Assembly (NCBI GenBank): GCA_937998045.1
Contig: CALKVG010000129.1
Coordinates: 1 to 11,575, forward strand
Length of the DNA: 11,575 bases
Origin: an uncultured Myxococcales bacterium
GTDB lineage: Bacteria > Myxococcota_A > Polyangia > Polyangiales > Polyangiaceae
Reading direction: 5' to 3'
Of the stretch, positions 5,662-11,575 are shown piece after piece. Each line of letters opens with the position of its first letter. Within the stretch, counting starts at the first letter, position 1. Under the pieces are notes generated by a model that saw only the letters and a list, made by a program, of their open reading frames with translations, did not search any database and had not been told where the DNA came from. A program made the translations under genes and the position numbers.

Positions 5662-8567
5662 CGCAGAAGTCCCTCCGCGTAACGATGCACCGCGTCCTTG
5701 AGAGCGCCGCTCGCCGGTTGACCGAGCCCGTGCACGACGCGCTTCCGGAACTCTTCGGGCCCCTTGTGTTCCACCGCCTTGGGGATGTCGACTCGACCAG
5801 GACCCGGTGCCTTCCCTTCGGTGCCCTCCTGCTGCGCGCCGCGCGACTCGTCCTCGTCGCCCTCCAGCTGCTGGCGAGCCGCCTCGAGATGGCGCTGCAC
5901 CTCGCGCTGCCGCTCCAACCCCTTGTCGGCGTCGCCTTGCTTGAGCGCATCGGCGGCCTGTCGTGCCGCGCGCTCGGCGTCGTCGATCGACTCGATGGCC
6001 TGCTGCGGCAGCGACTCCCGATCCCGCGACTTCTGCGCGAGCTCCCGGGCGCGTTCGGCCAGCTTCTCCTCATCGGCACCGCCTTGCTCGAGGTCCTTCC
6101 GGGCGCGCTCCGCTGCGCGCTTGCGCATCTCGTCGAGCTGACGCTCGGCCCACTTCTCTTCGGCCTCGAGCTTGCTGCGCGCGTCCTCTACGCGCCTCTG
6201 GTTGATCCCGTTCGGGTCGTCGAGCCAGCCGCCACGCTGCAACATTTTCCGCGCCTCGTCGAGCGACTCCAGCGCGCTGCGCCCGCTCTGGACGGCGTCG
6301 TCGGAGTGCGCCTGTTCCATCGACCGGGCCATCTGTTCGGCGAGCTCGCGCGCGGCCGCGCCCTTGCTCGTCCACGAATCGCTGCCCATCCCGACGGACG
6401 GAAGATCGCGCGCCGCGTCGCGTACCGCCTGCGCGTGCTTCTGGATTTCGTCGCGCATGGACTTGAGCTCGTCATCCGACGTGGCGCCGGCGAGGGCCTG
6501 CTCCATTTTGGCCATCTCGCCCGCGTGATCCTGCGACAACCTCTCCAGTTCCTGCGCCGCCGCCGCCTCCGCCTGATCCACCTCGTCCCCCGAGTCGCCT
6601 TCGTCCTCGCCGGGAGTACCGCGCGCTCCGCCCGACTCGCCCCCCGCACGCCCGCCGCTCCCCTGGGAGCCGAAGGACGGATCCGGTTCGCGCAGCCGCG
6701 CCGCGAGGTCGCGCGCCGCGAGCTCCGCGTGCACGAGATCCACCGCCGCGCGCGCCCGCGCCACGCGCGCAAGATCGGCGTCCACGATCTCCCCCAGATC
6801 TCTGCCCAGAGGCCCGAGTCGCAGGAGCGAGCGTTCGCCGCCTTCGAGGACGACGCGTGCCGCGTCCATCCGCCGTGCGCCGCGCGATCGCGCATGGGAC
6901 GCTCCCTCCTGCATCTGCGTTGCGCCGACCGCGAGGTCGTCCGCTACGTCGGCGAGCTGTCGCGCGGCGTCGCGCGAGTCTCGCACGGCGAGACCGCGGA
7001 CGATGGCGTCGACCACCAGCACGTAGCGCTCCGTCGCCCGGACGACGCTCGCGTGCGTCGTGTCCGACGGCGCGCGCGACTCTGCCTCGATGGCCTTGCG
7101 CGTCTTCTGCTGCTGGGCAAAGAGCATGGCCGCCAGCCGGCGAGCGACCCGCACGCCCGCGTATGTCTCGCCGAGCGTCGCTTGAAGGCGAGCGTCGTCC
7201 TCGTCGGCGCGTCGCTTGTCATCGGTCGCCATCCGCTGTCGTGACGACGCGTCGCCCGACATCTCACGATTCAAGCGCCAAGCGAGGGAGTCGACGAGCG
7301 CGTCGCGCAGGCGACGCAACCCGTCGAGCCGGCGCGCCTCGGGCTCGCCTACCTGGGGCGGGATGAGCGTGATGGCCGCGCTCTTTCCCCACTTCGGGCC
7401 GGTCAGCGGGTCGTTGTCTTTCGCCTCGACTGTGACCTCGATGGGCGCATGGCTCTGCTTCACGAACGCATCGCGAATCTTGAGCACGTATCCGCCGCTC
7501 TCGCTCTTCGTTTCTCCGTCGAGGCGCGCCAAGACGCGCCGCTCCTCGCGCGTGCCCGAACGCAGGACCATGTGAACCTCGCGGAGGCCGTGGTCGTCGC
7601 TCGCGACGTACTTGACCGGGAGGTCGTCCGCCTCGTCCACGAGACTGACCTGCCGCGGTGCCCCCTCCAGCGTGACCACCGGCGCTTCGTCGGCGATCGA
7701 TCGGATCGCGATGGCCACCGGCTCGGGGATCGCCACGGCGCCGAAGCGTGCCACCACACGCAGCGTCGTGCTTTCAGCGAGGGGCCATCGGGCCACGACG
7801 CCTCCCGCCCCATCCTCGACGAACGGTACCTCGGCGGAGCCGTCGCTCAGGAAGAGGCGGCGCGACGCGCGGACGGGCGTTCCGCGGACCGTGACGAGGG
7901 TGCCGTACGGCAACGTGAGGGAGGAGCGAGTCGACGTGCGCACCTCGGGCTCGTGCAGGTAGTCGGGCGGCCTCGCGACAATCTGTGCATCGTCGAGCCA
8001 TCGCATCGCGAGCGGGGCGACTCCTCGTCGGGCAAAAAGAACGTCTGCCCCCTCGACCACGGCCCAAGCGTTCGCCAGCGCCACGCCGAAGGCGGCGATG
8101 CCGATCGCGAGCGCAGCGGCGCCGAAGCGCGAGGCGAGCCGCGTGGCGCGCGAGAGGATGCGTTCGGAGGGCAGGAGCGCGAGCGTCCGCCCGACGTGCA
8201 GCCGCGCGAGCTCCGCGGAAGTCGCGAGATCGCTCGCTGCCCCGTCGGGGCGGAGGAGGGACAGTGCTCGCAGGACCCGCTCCGATCGTTCCGGGTCCAC
8301 CTGACGACCAAGCGTGCGCACGACGCGAGCCGGTTCGCGCGAGCGACGCCGTTCGATCTCGTACCAGGCGATGGCGGCCGCCGCGCTGAGGGCGATGGCC
8401 GCGGCGGCTGCCCCGCGCGTGCGAGCCGTGCCGCACCGAGCCAGGAGAAGGGCGAGAATCCACGTTAGCCCGACGGCGGCCGTCGCAACCCGGCGCTGCG
8501 ATGCTCCGGTGGCTAGGCGCGACGCTCGGGTGAGCTCAGTGAGCGGCTCGAGTACGGATGGACCCAC
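5658..8567 (-). CDS. DUF4175-like membrane protein with long coiled-coil C-terminus
   Basis: This 969-residue protein is of unknown function. Its order is: two hydrophobic helices (about 28-46 and 52-70); a charged cytoplasmic stretch; a third helix (about 147-171); beta-rich Ig-like regions (about 190-400) with ARPPDYLHEP and a SDDHGLREVHMVL segment resembling the 'DDYGL' strand of DUF4175/TIGR02302 relatives; Arg/Ala-rich helices (410-630); an acidic Gly/Ser linker (about 631-662); and a highly charged coiled coil (about 665-905). The C-terminus, RKRVVHGLGQ to RYAEGLLR (941-969), resembles the closing helix of this family ('xxYxxxVxRYyexL'). The start is GTG 8567, the first start after an in-frame TAG, with only a weak ribosome-binding site. 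It lies 28 nt after the kinase stop and overlaps the protease start. Such proteins often sit near MoxR/DUF58 clusters; none is visible here. The family call is by layout and is moderate. Confidence 0.7.
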   Translation of the reverse strand: MGPSVLEPLTELTRASRLATGASQRRVATAAVGLTWILALLLARCGTARTRGAAAAAIALSAAAAIAWYEIERRRSREPARVVRTLGRQVDPERSERVLRALSLLRPDGAASDLATSAELARLHVGRTLALLPSERILSRATRLASRFGAAALAIGIAAFGVALANAWAVVEGADVLFARRGVAPLAMRWLDDAQIVARPPDYLHEPEVRTSTRSSLTLPYGTLVTVRGTPVRASRRLFLSDGSAEVPFVEDGAGGVVARWPLAESTTLRVVARFGAVAIPEPVAIAIRSIADEAPVVTLEGAPRQVSLVDEADDLPVKYVASDDHGLREVHMVLRSGTREERRVLARLDGETKSESGGYVLKIRDAFVKQSHAPIEVTVEAKDNDPLTGPKWGKSAAITLIPPQVGEPEARRLDGLRRLRDALVDSLAWRLNREMSGDASSRQRMATDDKRRADEDDARLQATLGETYAGVRVARRLAAMLFAQQQKTRKAIEAESRAPSDTTHASVVRATERYVLVVDAIVRGLAVRDSRDAARQLADVADDLAVGATQMQEGASHARSRGARRMDAARVVLEGGERSLLRLGPLGRDLGEIVDADLARVARARAAVDLVHAELAARDLAARLREPDPSFGSQGSGGRAGGESGGARGTPGEDEGDSGDEVDQAEAAAAQELERLSQDHAGEMAKMEQALAGATSDDELKSMRDEIQKHAQAVRDAARDLPSVGMGSDSWTSKGAAARELAEQMARSMEQAHSDDAVQSGRSALESLDEARKMLQRGGWLDDPNGINQRRVEDARSKLEAEEKWAERQLDEMRKRAAERARKDLEQGGADEEKLAERARELAQKSRDRESLPQQAIESIDDAERAARQAADALKQGDADKGLERQREVQRHLEAARQQLEGDEDESRGAQQEGTEGKAPGPGRVDIPKAVEHKGPEEFRKRVVHGLGQPASGALKDAVHRYAEGLLR

Positions 8568-8595
8568 GACGACGGAAGCCTAGCAAGGCACACTC

Positions 8596-10233
8596 TCATT
8601 TCGAGGGACTGGACGATGGGGCGGGCGCTGGAGGCGCAGGCCAGGGAGGCAGCACACTGGGGAATGTCGTCGGGAACCCGGCCGGGAGAGGAAGCACGCT
8701 CGGGAAGGGCGGTAGCGTGCTCGGGAAGCCCGAAGGAAAGACGAACGGCGGGGGCAGCGGTCCGGCGTCCTCTCCCGGAGCGGAGGATGGGTGAGCCGAC
8801 GGAAGTGGGCGCGGTGTCGTCGGCGCGGCCGGCTGCCGGTTCGAGACGAGGGAGGGGATCCCCCCTGGAGTCGGCGTGCTCGGCGCGGACGACGAGCTCG
8901 CCGTGGCCGAGCTCTGGCTCGCGGCGTTCGGCTCCGCCGATGGGGTGGGCGCTGGCGCCGGCTGTACGGGAGAACTCGATGCCCATGTCCCCGTGGCCGC
9001 CAGAACCGCGACCACCCCGCCGCCCAGCAGCAGCGAGAGCGCGACGATCGCGAACGTTCGACCGCGACGTTGCGGCCGGGAGGGCTGCGCGGGAAGGCCG
9101 GGAGCACCGGGTCCCGCTCCGTACATCGGCGGGGCCATGGCCTGGGCCATTGCGGTGGCGATAGGCGGCGCTCGAATCGTGTTCACGGCCGGCGGCTCCC
9201 CTTCCAGGCCGACCGGCGTGCGCGTTGCGGCCATTTGGGAGGTTGGCGGCTGCCCCGCGGGCAAGACTTGCTGGGCGGAGACGTTCTTGAGCGTCCCCGT
9301 CGCCGTGAGCTCTCCGGTCCCCCCTCCCGGCGGCGCGGCACCCGGGGGCGCCTGGGGGGCAATGGCGGCCGTGCCGGGCCTGCGCCCGCTCGAGGTTTTC
9401 TCGAGCGCCAGGCGCATCTCGGTCGCCGTCGGAAAGCGGAGCTCCGGCCTCGCGGCCATGGCCCGGTGCACGAGGCCGGCGATCTCGCGCGGCACCTCGG
9501 GCGCGGCCTGCACGAGCGGGATGACCTCGCCCCGCTCCACCTTCAACGCAACGATGCGCGCGTCGTCGCCGCTCACGGGACGCACGCCACTGATCATCTC
9601 GTAGAGCATCACGCCGACCGCATAGATGTCCGCGCGGGCGTCGACCTTGTCGGCGCTTCGCGCCTGCTCCGGCGCCATGTACTCGGCCGTCCCCATGACA
9701 ACCCCTGCCACGGTGAGGTTGCGCTGCTGGGGATCCGTGCGGCGCGCCTTGGCGATGCCGAAGTCGATGAGCTTGAGCACCGGTCGCCCTGCGACGAACG
9801 TGACGAACACGTTCTCCGGCTTGAGGTCGCGATGGATCACGCCGAGCGCATGCGCGGCCTCGAGCGCCTGCAGGATCTGCAGCGTGTACTCGCACGCGAT
9901 CGGCGTGGAGAGCTTTCGCTGCCGATCCAGCACCCCGGAGAGCGCCTCGCCCTCCAGAAGCTCCATCACGATGTAGGCGTGGCCGTCGGGCGTGCGGTCT
10001 ACGTCCGTCACCTGTACGACGTGAGGGCTCCGAATCTGCGCTGCGACGCGCGCCTCCTGGAGAAAGCGCTCGACCAGGCCGGTGCGTCGCGTCAGCTCGG
10101 AGTGGAGGACCTTGATCGCCACGCGCGTGCCGAGCACCGAGTGCACGGCCTCGTAGACCGAACCCATGCCACCGTCGCCGAGAAGGCGCACCAGCCGGTA
10201 CTTGCCATTGACGACGGTGCCGATGTCGATCAC
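8596..10233 (-). CDS. PknB-type Ser/Thr protein kinase, membrane-anchored, with Pro/Ser-rich outer tail
   Basis: This is a 545-residue Hanks-type kinase. The kinase domain covers about 8-280: glycine loop LLGDGGMGSVYEA at 17-29, ATP lysine in VAIK (Lys41), Glu60 in helix C, HRDLKPEN at 134-141 (catalytic Asp136), DFG at 157-159, GTAEYMAPEQA with APE at 187-189. All catalytic residues are intact. A cytoplasmic Pro/Gly linker (about 281-390) leads to one membrane helix (about 394-415). A 130-residue Pro/Ser/Thr-rich tail follows, with two GFP(S/T)T...FPSVLP units near its end. No PASTA, TPR or other known sensor domain is present. GTG 10233 is chosen because the family N-terminus (IDIGTVVNGKYRL) starts there and GGGG lies 7 nt upstream. 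ATG 10254, ATG 10275 and TTG 10290 are in-frame alternatives. Targets may include the neighbouring envelope proteins, by context only. Confidence 0.9.
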   Translation of the reverse strand: MIDIGTVVNGKYRLVRLLGDGGMGSVYEAVHSVLGTRVAIKVLHSELTRRTGLVERFLQEARVAAQIRSPHVVQVTDVDRTPDGHAYIVMELLEGEALSGVLDRQRKLSTPIACEYTLQILQALEAAHALGVIHRDLKPENVFVTFVAGRPVLKLIDFGIAKARRTDPQQRNLTVAGVVMGTAEYMAPEQARSADKVDARADIYAVGVMLYEMISGVRPVSGDDARIVALKVERGEVIPLVQAAPEVPREIAGLVHRAMAARPELRFPTATEMRLALEKTSSGRRPGTAAIAPQAPPGAAPPGGGTGELTATGTLKNVSAQQVLPAGQPPTSQMAATRTPVGLEGEPPAVNTIRAPPIATAMAQAMAPPMYGAGPGAPGLPAQPSRPQRRGRTFAIVALSLLLGGGVVAVLAATGTWASSSPVQPAPAPTPSAEPNAASQSSATASSSSAPSTPTPGGIPSLVSNRQPAAPTTPRPLPSAHPSSAPGEDAGPLPPPFVFPSGFPSTLPPFPSVLPLPAGFPTTFPSVLPPWPAPPAPAPSSSPSK

Positions 10234-10260
10234 GCGGGCGCCCCAGCCTAGCATTGCCGC

Positions 10261-10299
10261 TGCGGACGCCCGCATTTTCGAGCGCCGCAACCGGCGCTC
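10261..10299 (-). other. Two adjacent hairpins in the gap between bPH and kinase genes
   Basis: A perfect 7-bp stem, GAGCGCC/GGCGCTC (10280-10286 with 10293-10299, 6-nt loop), begins inside the stop codon of the upstream gene. A second hairpin, TGCGG/CCGCA (10261-10265 with 10270-10274, 4-nt loop), follows. Neither is followed by a T-run on the minus strand, so an intrinsic terminator is unlikely. They could mark mRNA processing or modulate kinase expression, or be chance in GC-rich DNA. Confidence 0.35.
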
Positions 10300-11404
10300 A
10301 GGCTGCGCGCTTTTGCAGCTCGTGCTCGGCGGGACGCAAGAGCTTTCCGACCGTGTCGGCGTCGGCGATCGCGGCGAATACCGGCCTCAGGGCGTCGTCG
10401 CGATCCTCACCGCCGAAGGCCCCACTCGGCGCGAGCGCGCGCGCCTGGGGCCCGTCGAGGACGAGGAACACGTCGTGGAACTTTCGCCACGGCGCATCGA
10501 TGACATACGCGATGCGACCGCGATCGAGCGAGAGCTCCTCGCTGGCGCGGCAGATGAGTACGCGCTTGTCGGTGACGAAGTAGCGCGTGTCGCGCGCCAG
10601 GCGCGCGGGCCGCACGAACGCGGCGTACGCCACGAGCATGGCGACGCCGAGAAGGAGCAGCATCCCGAGACCTGCGGCGCACACTAGGACGACCGCCAGA
10701 GGCGGAGGGAGCGCGTGCAGGCGCAGCACCCGCCCGATCGTCGGCACCGATCGCGCCAGCGCCCGGACGAAAGCGCCCGCGAGCGCCGTGCCGCCGAGAG
10801 CCAGGGCCGCTCGCCGTGGCGTCCAGGCGGAGCCGAGCTGCGAGCCTGACCAGAGAACGCGTTCGCCGGGATCCAGGCGCTGCGCAAGCGGCCGCTCGCT
10901 GCTGCCCAGTGGTGCGCTCGGCTCGACACCGCGGATGACCGCCCACAGACGGTCGGGAGCCTCGACGTCGTGGAGCGTGACAGACAGCGTCCGGCGCAGC
11001 GCTCCCGTGGGAACGGCGCGAACGATGACGAGGTCGCCCAGGGACGGGTCGCGAGAGCTCCAGCGGATCAGCGAGTAGCTGATCTGCCCGATGTCGATCG
11101 TCCGGCGAATCGGGCCACGACGCCAGATCACGTGGCGTTCTGTCACCAGGTACTCGACTTGAGAGCGCCACCAGATGGGAATGCGCCACGCGCCGAGCGC
11201 CAGCGACGCGCACCATCCGGCAAAGAGGACCATCCCACCGACCGGCGCGCCGAGCGACTTCGCGACGACCACCGCATAGAGCAGCGTGACCGCAGACACC
11301 ACCGCCGAGGCGATGCCCACCATCTTCTGGACGAAGGGGACTGTCACCGCGCGGCTTCGGCCCCTCCAGACGATACGCTCGCCGAAGAGCGAATCACGGT
11401 CCAT
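10298..11404 (-). CDS. Membrane protein with two bacterial-PH-like halves
   Basis: The 368-residue protein has an internal duplication. Half one contains LFGERIVWRGR (7-16), hydrophobic helices (about 28-50 and 55-75), then YLVTERHVIWRRG (85-97) and a strand-rich segment to about 160. Half two has LDPGERVLWSGS (177-188), helices (about 197-213 and 235-263), then YFVTDKRVLICRA (275-287) and a strand-rich segment ending LVLDG (about 318). The 'GE..lW.g / helices / Y.vT..R.i / strands' order is that of bacterial PH-domain (bPH, YdbS/YdbT-like) membrane proteins, normally used as scaffolds at the inner membrane. No catalytic residues are seen. ATG 11404 has a strong GGGGGAGGAG 10 nt upstream. It is the first gene of operon A, and the kinase follows. 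Confidence 0.65.
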   Translation of the reverse strand: MDRDSLFGERIVWRGRSRAVTVPFVQKMVGIASAVVSAVTLLYAVVVAKSLGAPVGGMVLFAGWCASLALGAWRIPIWWRSQVEYLVTERHVIWRRGPIRRTIDIGQISYSLIRWSSRDPSLGDLVIVRAVPTGALRRTLSVTLHDVEAPDRLWAVIRGVEPSAPLGSSERPLAQRLDPGERVLWSGSQLGSAWTPRRAALALGGTALAGAFVRALARSVPTIGRVLRLHALPPPLAVVLVCAAGLGMLLLLGVAMLVAYAAFVRPARLARDTRYFVTDKRVLICRASEELSLDRGRIAYVIDAPWRKFHDVFLVLDGPQARALAPSGAFGGEDRDDALRPVFAAIADADTVGKLLRPAEHELQKRAA

Positions 11405-11414
11405 CGCAGCCAGA

Positions 11415-11424
11415 CTCCTCCCCC
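11415..11424 (-). promoter_or_regulatory. Strong ribosome binding site before the bPH-like gene
   Basis: GGGGGAGGAG on the minus strand ends 10 nt before ATG 11404 and is the best Shine-Dalgarno match in operon A. It fixes the start of the first gene. Confidence 0.65.
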
Positions 11425-11455
11425 GAGCTCTGCCCGCGCCGACGAGAGACCGCTA

Positions 11456-11575
11456 GTGCCGCCATTCTTTACTAGATTGGGCCTCGAGCCGACGCGTGTC
11501 CAGGGGCGCATGCACGGCAGAGCGCCCCTGGACACGCGTCGGCTCGAGGCCCAATCTAGTAAAGAATGGCGGCAC
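11456..11575. repeat. Perfect 54-bp inverted repeat with 12-nt loop at the window end
   Basis: Arm 11456-11509 is the exact reverse complement of arm 11522-11575, with 54 of 54 bases matching, around the loop ATGCACGGCAGA (11510-11521). The arms include the 6-bp palindromes CTCGAG and ACGCGT, and an outer part (GCCATTCTTTACTAGATT) that is much less GC-rich than the surroundings. The left arm starts 51 bp upstream of the bPH gene start and may hold that operon's promoter, though no convincing -10/-35 pair was found. The right arm runs exactly to the last base, which fits a contig end created by fold-back or an assembly stop at a palindrome. Confidence 0.95.

Noticed and set aside
5562..7244. 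Plus-strand 560-residue open frame with hydrophobic Leu-rich stretches
   Set aside because: It is antisense to the coiled coil; Leu/Arg runs are the complement of Glu/Lys/Ala codons in the real gene. No recognisable family pattern.
8513..9895. Minus-strand 460-residue open frame overlapping the kinase and the DUF4175-like start
   Set aside because: It is out of frame with both real genes, Arg/Ala/Gly-rich with no domain.
8791..10251. Plus-strand 486-residue open frame antisense to the kinase
   Set aside because: No motifs, Arg/His-rich; the opposite strand carries an intact kinase domain over the same positions.
11456..11509. Transposon terminal repeat or MITE
   Set aside because: No transposase, no flanking target duplication, and the loop is only 12 nt; a contig-end fold-back explains it better.

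Overview
The window is very GC-rich and densely coded. It looks like a contig from a myxobacterium-type delta-proteobacterial relative (Myxococcota, probably class Polyangia). This rests on three things: a Ser/Thr kinase with a Pro/Ser-rich membrane-anchored tail, enzymes carrying long disordered Pro/Ala-rich extensions, and a DUF4175-like envelope protein in an operon. The assignment is inferred from gene style, not from a marker gene. Apart from the partial gene at the left edge, all genes lie on the minus strand, so the window reads biologically from right to left.

Right edge (11405-11575): a short leader precedes the first gene. The window then ends in a perfect 54-bp inverted repeat around a 12-nt loop. 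This is either an assembly fold-back or a real long palindrome.

Operon A (11404 to 4018, minus strand): a membrane protein with two bacterial-PH-like halves; a PknB-type Ser/Thr kinase with one membrane segment and a low-complexity outer tail; a 969-residue DUF4175-like membrane/coiled-coil protein; and a secreted gluzincin-type metalloprotease with an HELTH motif. The last two overlap by ATGA. The set reads as an envelope-associated signalling and remodelling module with an unassigned function.

Intergenic region (3811-4017): it carries a candidate sigma70-type promoter for operon B and a 27-codon upstream ORF whose stop overlaps the next start codon.

Operon B (3810 to 321, minus strand): phosphatidylserine decarboxylase (psd, makes phosphatidylethanolamine); a class I SAM methyltransferase with an about 410-residue disordered N-terminus, overlapping psd by ATGA; and peptide deformylase (def), reached across a 50-nt gap that contains a 21-bp tandem duplication of the methyltransferase gene's last codons. 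Convergent with def, at the left edge, is the 3' end of an EamA/DMT-type transporter gene.

The peptide deformylase, PSD, kinase and methyltransferase calls rest on complete visible catalytic motifs. The DUF4175, bPH and peptidase-MA-like calls rest on layout and short motifs and are less certain. No mobile elements, CRISPR arrays, tRNAs or rRNAs were seen, and there is no gene-free stretch longer than 300 bases.
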